Positions 8,348-17,072 of a DNA stretch of 64,000 nucleotides are shown piece after piece. Made by a program: the position numbers and the translations under genes. Position 1 is the first letter of the stretch, and each line of letters opens with the position of its first letter. The DNA is from Bog-473 sp963719485 (lineage in GTDB: Bacteria > Actinomycetota > Acidimicrobiia > Acidimicrobiales > RAAP-2), in the NCBI GenBank assembly GCA_963719485.1, contig OY970387.1, forward strand, positions 4,216,001 through 4,280,000. Direction: 5' to 3'. Below the pieces are notes generated by a model. The model was not told the DNA's origin. It saw only the letters and a program-made list of their open reading frames with translations, and made no database searches.

Positions 8348-10168
8348 CTACACCCGAGCCGGCTCACTGACGGACTCGGGATTCGACTCGGCGCTCTTCC
8401 CCTTCTCGTTGATCGTAGCCACGGAGGCCCCAGAGGCCGAGGCACTGGGCACTCCCGAACCTCGGGTCCATGAGGCGGCGGCCCCCAGAAGACTGGCCAC
8501 GATGGCGAAGTCGAAGGCAGCGTGGAGGCCCGACTTGAACGGGCCCGCAATGAGGGACGGAAAGAAGCTCCGGCCCGTCAGAGCCGTTTGCTGAGCCTGG
8601 GGTAACTGCGCCAAAACGTGGGGTCCAACGAGGTGTTGGATTGGGTTGAACCCGAGCAGCGCTGCGAAGAGTGTCGAGACCGGAGGGAGCTGCGACGCTT
8701 GGTGGGCGGCCCCACTGGGCACGCCGTGCGCCACCAGCCCGTGGTAGAGGCTTTGTGGCAGGGACACCGAGAGGCCGAGGATCACGAGCGAGAAGAAGAT
8801 CCCAATGGAGAGGACCTGGGCCGAGTTCTGAAAGGTGGTGTTCATGCCCGAGCCGACTCCCCTGTACTCGGCTGGCAGGCTGCTCATGACCGCAGACCGG
8901 TTGGGCGAGCCGAATGACGCCATGCACAATCCCGTGCAGAACAACAGCACCGCAAAGAGCGGGTAGGGGAAGTCCACTGGCAAAAACTCCAGGAGCAAAA
9001 AACAGACCGCTGAGCCAATCATCCCTCCGCTCGCGAAGATCCGTGCGCCGTAGCGGTCGGAGAGAATCCCTGCCACCGGTCCGGCGATGAGGAGCCCGGC
9101 GGTGAGCGGCAGAATGGCGATGCCAGCCCACAATGGTGTGCGCTCGAAGGTATACCCGTGCAGGGGCAGCCAGATGCCCTGGAGCCAGATGATGAGCATG
9201 AACATCAGCCCACCGCGGCTCAGCGCAGCCAAAAAACTGGCGAACAAGCCCGCGCTGAACGCTCTGATCTTGAACAGCTGAAGGCGGAACATGGGCTGAT
9301 CCACTCGCGTCTCGATGATGCCGAAGAGAACCAGAATGGCAACGCCGACAAACAGACACGTCAGCACCATTGGATTCGTCCACCCCATGGCTTGCCCTCC
9401 ATAGGGCTCGATCCCATAGGTGATGCCGATCATGATCAGGATCAGACCCAGGGCGAAGGTGATGTTGCCCGGCCAGTCGATGCGGGCGGGTCGTCGGGGA
9501 CTCAGCTCGCGTAACAACAGGTAGCCCATCAGCGTTCCGAGCAAGCCCACGGGTACAGAGACCAAGAAGATCAGACGCCAGTTGATAGGAGCAAGGACGC
9601 CGCCGAGCACCAATCCGATGAACGATCCGCTGAAAGCCGCGGCCTGGTTGATCCCCAATGCCATGCCTCGCTTCCCGGCTGGGAAGGCATCGGTCAAGAT
9701 GGCGGCGGAGTTGGCCATCAACATCGCCGCCCCGACGCCCTGGAAGATCCGCATCACGATGAGCCAGATCCCCGCCGGATGGCCGTTCAGCCATGTCACG
9801 CTCAACGCCAACGAGAAGACCGTGAACACGGCGAAGCCGAGGTTGTAGATCCGGACCCGTCCGTAAATGTCGCCGAGTCTGCCGAATGACACGACCAAGA
9901 CGCTGGTGACGACCAGGAACCCCAGGATCATCCACAGCAGGTAGAAACTGTTGCCCGGCAGCAAGGGATCGATCCCGATGCCGCGGAAGATGTCGGGCAA
10001 AGCGATGAGCGTGATCGAACCGTCGATGGTGGCCATGAGCATGCCGAGGGTCGACACAAAAAGCGCCACCCACTTGTAGTTCGCGGGTATTGGTTGGGTG
10101 ACGTCGAGGCGGGCGGCACGCCGGGATCGATGGGTGCCCAGTTCCTTCGTCCCGGCCTGATCGAACAT
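8348..10168 (-). CDS. DHA2-type MFS multidrug efflux transporter (14 TMS)
   Basis: 606 residues with about 14 hydrophobic segments, as in the EmrB/QacA DHA2 group of proton antiporters. Motif A variant SFGRLGDIYGRVRIYNLG follows TM2, and the TM1 region reads MLMATIDGSITLIALPDI with the conserved acidic D. The family exports drugs or other hydrophobic compounds. ATG 10168 has GAGGAGGG 7 nt upstream. A MerR gene follows in the same unit, and two 14-bp MerR-type sites lie upstream, so expression is probably ligand-induced. Confidence 0.9.
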   Translation of the reverse strand: MFDQAGTKELGTHRSRRAARLDVTQPIPANYKWVALFVSTLGMLMATIDGSITLIALPDIFRGIGIDPLLPGNSFYLLWMILGFLVVTSVLVVSFGRLGDIYGRVRIYNLGFAVFTVFSLALSVTWLNGHPAGIWLIVMRIFQGVGAAMLMANSAAILTDAFPAGKRGMALGINQAAAFSGSFIGLVLGGVLAPINWRLIFLVSVPVGLLGTLMGYLLLRELSPRRPARIDWPGNITFALGLILIMIGITYGIEPYGGQAMGWTNPMVLTCLFVGVAILVLFGIIETRVDQPMFRLQLFKIRAFSAGLFASFLAALSRGGLMFMLIIWLQGIWLPLHGYTFERTPLWAGIAILPLTAGLLIAGPVAGILSDRYGARIFASGGMIGSAVCFLLLEFLPVDFPYPLFAVLLFCTGLCMASFGSPNRSAVMSSLPAEYRGVGSGMNTTFQNSAQVLSIGIFFSLVILGLSVSLPQSLYHGLVAHGVPSGAAHQASQLPPVSTLFAALLGFNPIQHLVGPHVLAQLPQAQQTALTGRSFFPSLIAGPFKSGLHAAFDFAIVASLLGAAASWTRGSGVPSASASGASVATINEKGKSAESNPESVSEPARV

Positions 10169-10206
10169 GACATCCCTCCTCGGGGATGGTTAGGGGATCA
10201 ATTAGT

Positions 10207-10248
10207 TCACGTTCCCGTAAACTTCTACCTACACTAACGTGAACGTAA
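10207..10248. promoter_or_regulatory. Paired 14-bp MerR-type operator sites upstream of the MFS gene
   Basis: TCACGTTCCCGTAA (10207-10220) and TAACGTGAACGTAA (10235-10248) share the pattern TNACGT-NN-NCGTAA in the same orientation, 28 bp apart. Within the same stretch GTTCACGTT (10205-10213) and AACGTGAAC (10236-10244) form a perfect 9-bp inverted repeat with centres 31 bp apart. The TTACG/CGTAA halves resemble LiuR-type MerR sites. They lie 39-80 bp upstream of the MFS start. Confidence 0.55.
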
Positions 10249-10774
10249 GCCATTGAGATCGCCCTCGGAAGGCCCCCCACCAGGGCGCCGATACCGCAAG
10301 GATGGGACCCGCCTGCTTCGAGGATCTCAGCCCGCTGGTCGAGGACGGAGCGCTATCGGGCCAACTGGTCCTTCCGGCAAGTGACGTTGCGGCGTCCCAC
10401 TTCGCAGACGGCATCACGGTTCCCGTGTCGCAGAGATCTTCCTTTCGATCCACGCGATCTTTCTGTCGAAAGTGGTCGTGCTGCATAGCAGGCCGTGTAC
10501 GGAAGAATCTGCCAGACCTCGGTGAATCCGCTCACTGTGTCGTACGCCGGACGTGATTCCGAGTGAGGCACTCTTGGCGTGCTGGTTCATGACTTCACGC
10601 TGAACCGGTACCACCCGAGCATCCAAAAGAACGTGGATGGGGCATTCCCACGTTTCATCGGTGAGGACGTCCTCCACTTGTTGGCCCATTGGCTGTGCTG
10701 GAGTTCAGCAAATCCCCAGGGTTGCACCGTCGACGCAAAATCGACTAAACGTTTTGGCAATCGTGACCGGAGCC
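10249..10774. other. Long intergenic stretch without a supported gene
   Basis: About 525 bp between the MFS promoter and the Rpf-like gene. Short frames are present (for example 84 codons from 10302), but none resembles a known protein or has a convincing ribosome-binding site. It may hold a long leader for the downstream muralidase gene. I looked for a c-di-AMP (ydaO) riboswitch, which often precedes rpf genes, and could not support one. Confidence 0.4.
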
Positions 10775-11848
10775 GTGAAGTGCCCGACGACGAAGCCAGG
10801 TCCCCGAAACCGAGCGCAAAGGCTCGCCGGAGTTGGGGCGGGGATAGTGGGCCTGTCTCTCGTCACCGCGATCACCGTAACGGTGGTCGTGCCTGCCGGA
10901 CCCGTCGCGGCCGATCAAGTATCCAATCTCAAGGCGCAGGCGGCCCAGATCGCTCATGATCTCGTGCTGGAGCAACTCCAGATCGGCACGTACCAGCAGC
11001 AGTACGACGTCGACACCGCCAAGGTTCAACATGACGTAACTGAGATCGAGTCGAGTCAGGCCCAAATCCAGAGCGACATCGGTCGGGTGGGGCGCGATCG
11101 AGCCCGCCTGCGATCTGAAGCGGTATCGGCCTATATCAACTTGAACCCGCTAGACGGGACCGCGACGCTGTTCGAAAACCCAAAAAACGCGTCGACGAAA
11201 GCACAGTACGAAGAAGTCGTGAGCGGTGATTTCAACCTTTCCATCGATGTCCTTCATACCGACGAAAGCGGGTTGCGTGCCGAACGCGCCACCCTCGAGC
11301 AACAAAAGGCACAGGACCAGGCCACCACCAACCAAGAGGGAACAGCGGCCATCGCCGCGCGGCGGACCGAGGACCAGCTCGCGTCCAAACAGTCGGAGAT
11401 CACGGGCGAGCTCGCCGTTGCGGTGACCCAGCAGCAGGCGGCACAGGCCGCGGCTGCCGCAGCAGCAGTTCGGACAGCACAGGCCAAGGCCGCTGCCGCT
11501 GTTGCCACGACGCGCCCGTCTCAGCCGCCTACCACCACCTCGACAGCAATACCGGGAAGCGCAACCAGTACGTCGTCGGGCGACCCGGTGCTGCCCCCCT
11601 TCCTTCAATGCGTCCTGCAGGTCGAGTCAGGCGGCAACTACAACGCCGTCTCGCCGGGGGGCACGTACATGGGCGGTTTCCAGTTCAGCCAGGCGACGTG
11701 GAACGAAGCGGCCCAGTTGGCCGGGATGCCGCAGCTCATCAATGTCCCCCCGAACGAGGCGACTCCGGCTGAACAGGACGACGTTGCCATCGCTCTCTAC
11801 GACGCCGACGGCCAGCAATCCTGGAACGACTCCTGCCGCACGAGTTGA
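10775..11848 (+). CDS. Secreted coiled-coil protein with Rpf-like transglycosylase domain
   Basis: From GTG 10775 the protein has 357 residues: a signal peptide (basic RNRAQR, hydrophobic GAGIVGLSLVTAITVTVVV, cleavage near PVAA), a long Gln/Ala-rich coiled coil (about 48-235), a Pro/Thr linker, and a C-terminal resuscitation-promoting-factor-like domain (LQCVLQVESGGNYNAVSP... MGGFQFSQATW). The catalytic Glu lies in QVESGGNY. Such proteins cut peptidoglycan during growth or resuscitation. The start is uncertain: TTG 10754, GTG 10763 and a distant ATG 10637 are in frame, but 10775 gives a normal signal peptide. Confidence 0.8.
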   Translation: MKCPTTKPGPRNRAQRLAGVGAGIVGLSLVTAITVTVVVPAGPVAADQVSNLKAQAAQIAHDLVLEQLQIGTYQQQYDVDTAKVQHDVTEIESSQAQIQSDIGRVGRDRARLRSEAVSAYINLNPLDGTATLFENPKNASTKAQYEEVVSGDFNLSIDVLHTDESGLRAERATLEQQKAQDQATTNQEGTAAIAARRTEDQLASKQSEITGELAVAVTQQQAAQAAAAAAAVRTAQAKAAAAVATTRPSQPPTTTSTAIPGSATSTSSGDPVLPPFLQCVLQVESGGNYNAVSPGGTYMGGFQFSQATWNEAAQLAGMPQLINVPPNEATPAEQDDVAIALYDADGQQSWNDSCRTS

Positions 11849-12181
11849 TACTGGACACGACCGTGCGGTCCCGCTGCTCCCACCGGACCATCTGCGCACA
11901 GGGCTCGCCAGCACATCATTGGGATCCCGAGAACACTCTCTGAGGAGGCGTATCCACTCCGGGCGCGCTCGGTGTTCCGGTCACCATCCCACGGACCCAA
12001 GGACGAGCTGACATAGTTTGACTGCGCCAACTCCCAGGTCAACTGCCACAAATGGGGGGGTCGTGGCCCCCGAACCGCGGTTTGCTCCGCTCAACCCGAG
12101 TGTTCGCAATCAGTCTGACGAACGTCTGACTCAGTTGAGCGAGTCAATACTGGGTACCGCATCTCGCCGGAAGGAGCCACC
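11849..12181. other. Intergenic region upstream of the VOC gene
   Basis: 333 bp with no supported gene on either strand. Near its end a direct repeat GTCTGAC-GAAC-GTCTGAC (about 12113-12130) precedes TTGAGC and TACTGG elements that could form a weak promoter for the VOC gene. Nothing else stands out. Confidence 0.35.
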
Positions 12182-12550
12182 ATGGCAGTGCAGCTCAACC
12201 ACACGATCGTCCCGGCCCACGACAAGCAGGCCTCGGCCACCTTTCTGGCGGAGATCCTCGGTCTCGATCCGCCGAAGCCCTTCGGGCCGTTCGTCTGTCT
12301 CGAGACGGACAACGGTGTCAGCCTCGACTACGACGACCGATCCGGTCCCGAACACCACCACTACGCCTTCCTCGTCAGTGAGGAGGAGTTCGACGCCATC
12401 TTCGAGCGGGTCACGCAACGGGGCCTCACCTACTGGGCCGACCCCGGACACCGGCAGGAGAACAAGATCAACGCACACGGCCGCGGCTTCTACTTCGAAG
12501 ATCCCTACGGCCACAACATGGAAGTGCTCACCCGTCCCTACGGCAGCTGA
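12182..12550 (+). CDS. VOC-family (glyoxalase/bleomycin-resistance fold) protein
   Basis: 122 residues forming a single VOC domain: start AVQLNHTIVPAHDKQASATFL, middle DYDDRSGPEHHHYAFLVSEEE, and end GRGFYFEDPYGHNMEVLTRPY, where the His and Glu positions are typical metal ligands. The family includes glyoxalases, dioxygenases and drug-binding proteins, so the substrate cannot be read from sequence. AAGGAG lies 6 nt before ATG. It is convergent with the next gene, with one base between stops. Confidence 0.85.
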   Translation: MAVQLNHTIVPAHDKQASATFLAEILGLDPPKPFGPFVCLETDNGVSLDYDDRSGPEHHHYAFLVSEEEFDAIFERVTQRGLTYWADPGHRQENKINAHGRGFYFEDPYGHNMEVLTRPYGS

Positions 12551-12551
12551 G

Positions 12552-13094
12552 TCAGGCAACCTCGCCCGAGCAGCTGGACGACGACAACCCTTTGGCCTCG
12601 CGCGCTTCTTTGGCTTCCTTGAACTTTCGGTGTTGCTCGAGGATCTGCTCATGGGTCGCACCCCCGTTGGGCACGCCCGGATGATGGCGCCGGCACAAGA
12701 TGTACGGGGTGCCCTCGAGGACGTGATGACCGATCCTCCAACAGCCTTTCGCGTGGCAGTTGACCTTGCGGGCACCGGTGTACACCCCGATACCCACCGC
12801 GCTGATGAGTGTGGCCTCGCCCAAGTCTGATCCGAAGCCGGACCAGAAGTTGTAGTACTGGTCAGGGCCTCCGTGCAGGATGCCGGTATGCAGCGCGAAC
12901 CAATGCCGCACGGCCGCAAAGAATGCGATCAGCAGAGCGAGCCCGACGATCAGCATCGCGATGAGCACGCCGAGCGCGATCCGTCTGGTCGCGCTGGTGC
13001 CCTCATCGTCCGCCGCTTCCATCCCCGGACGGCCGGGGACGGCGGGGGACTGTGGTGGCACGACCGCCTCGGTCGTCGTTGAGGAGTCAGTCAT
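12552..13094 (-). CDS. Single-pass membrane protein with Cys/His-rich C-terminus
   Basis: 180 residues from ATG 13094; starts at 13118 and 13127 are also in frame, and none has a clear ribosome-binding site. A hydrophobic segment (ALGVLIAMLIVGLALLIAFF) at about residues 40-60 follows a Pro-rich cytoplasmic start. A second, weaker one lies near SDLGEATLISAVGIGVYTGA. The end holds CHAKGCW and YILCRRHHPGVP, then a basic helix. The paired Cys and His residues could bind a metal. I do not recognise the family. Confidence 0.65.
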   Translation of the reverse strand: MTDSSTTTEAVVPPQSPAVPGRPGMEAADDEGTSATRRIALGVLIAMLIVGLALLIAFFAAVRHWFALHTGILHGGPDQYYNFWSGFGSDLGEATLISAVGIGVYTGARKVNCHAKGCWRIGHHVLEGTPYILCRRHHPGVPNGGATHEQILEQHRKFKEAKEAREAKGLSSSSCSGEVA

Positions 13095-13150
13095 GCGCAC
13101 GCAGTCTACGGGGACCATGACCGACACATGAGTTTTTGAACGGCCTGACC

Positions 13151-14302
13151 TCAGTCTTCGAGGGCGACGTGGAACCTGTCGTAGTAGAACGCGAACTGCT
13201 CCCGGATGTCCGCCGGGTCAAGACCGAACGTCTCAGCCTTGTACGTGTGGGGACCCGATCGCTCCTTCGAGCTCTCCGCCCACCAATCCTGCATGCGCCG
13301 GCGAGTTTCGTCCGTGAGCTCATCACCGAGTTCGGAATAGAGCTGAGCCACGGCGGTCATCGGATCGCGCTGCACCGCCCCGAAGGAAACGTCAAAAAAG
13401 CGGTCCTCATTGCCCCTATCCCGAAACGCAATCAGGCGCTCGAGCGAATACCGCCAGAGCTCTGAGTTGTGGGCGCCGATGGCCAGCGGATCGGGGTGCT
13501 GGGTCAACACGTTCGAGAGTGCCTCGAAGACGGCGCATACGGACGGCAGCACCTTGCCCACGTCACGGTGGGTCATGACGAAGCGAGCGTCCGGATAGAC
13601 CCGGTCGAGTGCGTCGATCGAGTGCATGTGCGCCGGCGTCTTGAGCCACCACCGTTCCGGCGGGCAATGCCACTGCAGCAACTGCAACACGCGCCGGTGA
13701 TACCGGTAGGCGGGTTCCATGTCACATTGGAGGAGCCACGCGCTGTAGCTGGGGATCCGTGCCATGCCCTCGAACACCTGCGATCTGAAGTCGAACGCCA
13801 TGAGGAGGATGCATTCTTGTGGGCCGGTGGCGGAAGTCGGCAGCATCCCCACGAAGCCGGGGAACATCTCGTTCGTGATGTCGATGCCCACCTGCGTCTC
13901 CGCGATCCGCGGATCGGTGTGCTCGGTCGCGGTCTCCGGAGGCGGACACGGTTTGGCGGCCTCCCAGGTGCGCAGCGATCGCCGGGCCGCGTCGCTGGCG
14001 AGAAGGAAGCTCAGTGCGGTGGATCCGGTCCGTGGGAGCCCGAGACCGAACAGGGGGGCGCTGATCTCCTGCTGGGCTATCTCGGGGTGTCGGGCGTAGC
14101 ACTGCTCCACCTCGAGCCGGTTGACCAGGAGACCGACGATCTGGTCGACCATCACGCCCTCTCCCAGCTCGTTGAGCGCCGACTCCGCAGTGAGCGACTC
14201 GACCAGCACATCGAGGCCCTCGCGCCACGTGTCTCCGCCGAAGTCGTCCGATCCGACGCGCACACAGGCGGTCTCGACCAGTTCATCGACGTTCATGCTC
14301 AT
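13151..14302 (-). CDS. Sulfotransferase family protein
   Basis: 383 residues. The PAPS 5'-phosphosulfate-binding loop is GLGLPRTGSTALSFLLASD (about residues 86-104), and the 3'-phosphate region is RFVMTHRDVGKVLPS, as in Sulfotransferase_3 proteins common in actinomycetes. Trp-rich WWLKTPAHMHSIDAL is also family-typical. It would transfer sulfate from PAPS to an unknown hydroxyl or amine acceptor. It is a single gene, not in an obvious sulfation operon, although a sulfatase lies at 29 kb. Confidence 0.85.
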   Translation of the reverse strand: MSMNVDELVETACVRVGSDDFGGDTWREGLDVLVESLTAESALNELGEGVMVDQIVGLLVNRLEVEQCYARHPEIAQQEISAPLFGLGLPRTGSTALSFLLASDAARRSLRTWEAAKPCPPPETATEHTDPRIAETQVGIDITNEMFPGFVGMLPTSATGPQECILLMAFDFRSQVFEGMARIPSYSAWLLQCDMEPAYRYHRRVLQLLQWHCPPERWWLKTPAHMHSIDALDRVYPDARFVMTHRDVGKVLPSVCAVFEALSNVLTQHPDPLAIGAHNSELWRYSLERLIAFRDRGNEDRFFDVSFGAVQRDPMTAVAQLYSELGDELTDETRRRMQDWWAESSKERSGPHTYKAETFGLDPADIREQFAFYYDRFHVALED

Positions 14303-14410
14303 GCCCCCGCTTCCTCACCCCAGGCTGGGCTAGGACGTGCTTCAGACCATACGGGACAGCCCTACTCGATTCCGAATCACCTCCAAGAGGGGGCCGCCGG
14401 GCGTGCCGCG

Positions 14411-15404
14411 CTATGGCGTCTCGTGCCGGCTCTTCGCCGCGGTTCCCTCGGGTTGGAAACCCGCGGCGACGTATTGCTCCGGCCGCCGCTTCCCCTCCAG
14501 CGCGATCGAGGACAGCACCGCCCTGTCCGCCGCGGTGAGCGGTGGCTGCACCAATCCCCTCGGCCAGAGGTGACGTGCTCGCACCACGTTGATTTCCGAG
14601 GCGTACAGGGTGACCCGCGCCGCCAGGTAGAGGAAGCCGATCAGGCCCAGTACGACCGCGAACGCGCCGTACTCCCTGCTCGTGTTCCGCAGGGAATGTT
14701 CGATGAGAATGCCCCCGAGGTACTGCAATACGGTCCATCCCGCTGCGCCGGCGATCGCCCCGGGGACCATGTCACGCCACGGAATCTGTTTCGGGGTGAG
14801 CAGCCTGAAGGCCACGATGAACAGAGCGATGTTCACTGCGAGGGACGAGACGACCGCACCGGCGACAGCCAGTCCGCCGTGGTGCCCGATCGTCACCAGA
14901 CCGGCCAGCACCGTGCTCACGAGCAGGAAGAGACCCAGCACCAGGATCATGCAAGCCGTCCGGCCGAGACGAGCCCAGAAGCTCGGGCGGTTCACCTCCG
15001 GGATGTTCCAGATCTCCGCCTGCGCGTACTGGGCCGTCTGCAGCGCGCCCTGGGAACCCCACAGCACGACGACGATGCCCACCACCAGGCCGAAGGTGTT
15101 GCGGCCCTGCAGGCCATGGATGTTGGTGCTCAACTTCGTCCCGAAGACGGGAAACTGCGCGAAAGCCGAAATTCTCGACCCGGCGCACGAACGAATGCTC
15201 GCCACCGCCGAAGAACCCGAGAATCGTCACCAAAAGCAGCAGGAGCGGGAAGAGCGACAAGAACCCGTAGAAGGTCAACATTGCGGACAGCGAACCGCCC
15301 CGGTCGTCGCCGAACTTCTTGATGACGCCGACCGCGAAGGCAAACGGACGGGAACCCTCTTGCACCCGGTCCACCTTGCGGGCGAGTCGCTCAACGACGT
15401 TCAC
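14411..15404 (-). pseudogene. YihY/BrkB-family membrane protein, split by a +1 frameshift
   Basis: The family normally has one frame with about six membrane helices. Here the N-terminal part (GTG 15404: GGSLSAMLTFYGFLSLFPLLL... SFVRRVEN) runs into nonsense, while the correct continuation (SAFAQFPVFGTKLSTNIHGL... and the remaining helices to QPPLTAADRAVLSS) lies in another frame ending at 14411. Removing one A from the AAA at 15169-15171 restores a continuous family-like sequence. The total of 994 nt fits one inserted base. The hydrophobic helices downstream are intact, so this is either a sequencing error or a very recent lesion. The function of the family is unknown; it is not the RNase BN it was once called. 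Confidence 0.85.
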
Positions 15405-15544
15405 CGGAAGACCACCGAGATGAGCTGCGCAGTCCGGTGGCCTTCACGCGAGGTCAGTGGTATCGCCATCACTCCCTCCCTCGTCTGCTTCTCATACCCG
15501 TGGTTGCAGCGGCCAACCCGACACTATGGGTACGGTGGTACCCG

Positions 15545-17008
15545 GTGACGCCGAGGTCGACCGCGAAAGGTGCGCCAGGGAAGCCTGGGAAGCTCGACAC
15601 CTACCGTACGAAGCGCGATTCCCGGAAGACGCCCGAACCGATGGGACGAGACTCGTCCGATGACGCGTCCGGGCAGAGGTTCGTGATCCAAGAACACCAC
15701 GCGCGCAGCCTGCACTGGGACCTGCGGCTCGAGCGCGACGGCGTGCTCGCCTCCTGGGCGCTTCCGAAGGGCCTCCCCGAGACTCCGGAGAAGAATCACC
15801 TGGCGGTGCACACGGAGGACCATCCCCTGGAGTACGCGACGTTCGCGGGCGAGATCCCACAAGGTGAGTACGGCGGCGGCCGGATGACCATCTGGGACAC
15901 CGGTCACTATGACGTCGAGAAATGGTCCGAGTCCGAGGTCAAATTCGTGCTCCACGGGGCGAAGGTCGACGCAGGCTTCGTGCTCTTCCAGACCAGGGAC
16001 CGCGACTGGATGATCCACCGGCACGGTCCGTCCACCCGCACGGACCCGCTGCCCAGCACCATCAAGCCGATGCTCGCCGTCGCCGGGCCGCTCCCGGCTG
16101 ACGACGAGAACTGGGCCTTCGAAGTCAAGTGGGACGGCATCCGGGCGATCCTCTTCGTCGAAGGGGGGCGCGTCCGGGCCCTGAGCCGGAACGACCTCGA
16201 TGTGACCGTCTCGTTCCCGGAGCTGGCGGACATCGGGAAGTATCTGGGCTTGACCACGTGCATCATTGACGGCGAGATCGTCGCGCTGGGCGAGGACGGC
16301 CGCCCGAACTTCTCGAGGCTGCAGCGGCGCATGCACGTGTCGAACCAACGTGAGGCAAAGCGACGAGCTGCGCTGGACCCGGTCAGTTTCGTCGCGTTCG
16401 ACCTTCTCTACATCGACGGGCACTCGCTCATGGACGCCCCGTACGACGAACGGCGGGAACGGCTCGAATCGCTCGAGCTCTCGGGCAACACGTTCACGAC
16501 GACCGAATCCTTCCGCGGCGTATCGGGTCAGGACGTTCTGGCGGCGACCGTCGCGAACGGCCTGGAGGGTGTCATCGCCAAACGACGCGCGTCGCCGTAT
16601 CGCCCCGGCCGGCGCCACGCCGACTGGACCAAGGTCAAGTCATTCCGCACCCAGGAGGTGGTCGTCGGGGCGTGGACGGCGGGGCGAGGCGAGAGGCAGG
16701 AGAGCCTCGGGGCACTGCTGCTCGGGATCCCGGACACCGGGGGGCTGCGATACATCGGCAAGGTCGGCACCGGGTTCAGTGCGCGAGCCCGCAGCGCTCT
16801 CCTCGACAACCTCCGCCCGCTGGCCACGACGGAGAGCCCCTTCATGTCCGCCCTCCCGGCGGGTGAAGCGGCCGCGGCGCATTTCGTGCGGCCCCAGCTG
16901 GTGGGCGAGGTGGAATACGGCGAATGGACGACGGCGGGCCGGCTGCGCCATCCGACGTGGCGCGGCCTGCGTTCCGACAAAGCACCCCAGGACGTCGTCG
17001 TCGAATGA
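15545..17008 (+). CDS. ligD: LigD-type 3'-phosphoesterase + ATP-dependent DNA ligase
   Basis: About 487 residues from GTG 15545. The N-terminal LigD phosphoesterase domain (about 40-150) reads RFVIQEHHARSLHWDLRLE, then GEIPQGEYGGGRMTIWD, and trims 3'-phosphates or ribonucleotides. It is followed by the ligase: nucleotidyl-transfer motif EVKWDGIRA with the reactive Lys, DGEIVALGEDGRPNFSRLQ, KRRASPYRPGRR, TKVKSFRTQEVVVGAWT, and a C-terminal OB domain. It would seal double-strand breaks in NHEJ. Upstream in-frame codons to 15437 exist, but the preceding region is not family-like. The polymerase domain is a separate gene just downstream; no Ku gene is in the window. Confidence 0.9.
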   Translation: MTPRSTAKGAPGKPGKLDTYRTKRDSRKTPEPMGRDSSDDASGQRFVIQEHHARSLHWDLRLERDGVLASWALPKGLPETPEKNHLAVHTEDHPLEYATFAGEIPQGEYGGGRMTIWDTGHYDVEKWSESEVKFVLHGAKVDAGFVLFQTRDRDWMIHRHGPSTRTDPLPSTIKPMLAVAGPLPADDENWAFEVKWDGIRAILFVEGGRVRALSRNDLDVTVSFPELADIGKYLGLTTCIIDGEIVALGEDGRPNFSRLQRRMHVSNQREAKRRAALDPVSFVAFDLLYIDGHSLMDAPYDERRERLESLELSGNTFTTTESFRGVSGQDVLAATVANGLEGVIAKRRASPYRPGRRHADWTKVKSFRTQEVVVGAWTAGRGERQESLGALLLGIPDTGGLRYIGKVGTGFSARARSALLDNLRPLATTESPFMSALPAGEAAAAHFVRPQLVGEVEYGEWTTAGRLRHPTWRGLRSDKAPQDVVVE

Positions 17009-17072
17009 CGGCACCTGCCTCCGGGTCTTCGGCTCCCCAGTGGGACGTCCACACACCGCAGCGGCGCGTGTG

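Noticed and set aside
10500..10620. Possible c-di-AMP (ydaO) riboswitch before the Rpf-like gene
   Set aside because: Only a short GGTGAATCC match is present; the other conserved segments and the paired helices are missing.
13469..15322. 617-codon plus-strand frame across the sulfotransferase and YihY genes
   Set aside because: Low-complexity Arg/Glu/His-rich sequence antisense to conserved families; a shadow of real genes.
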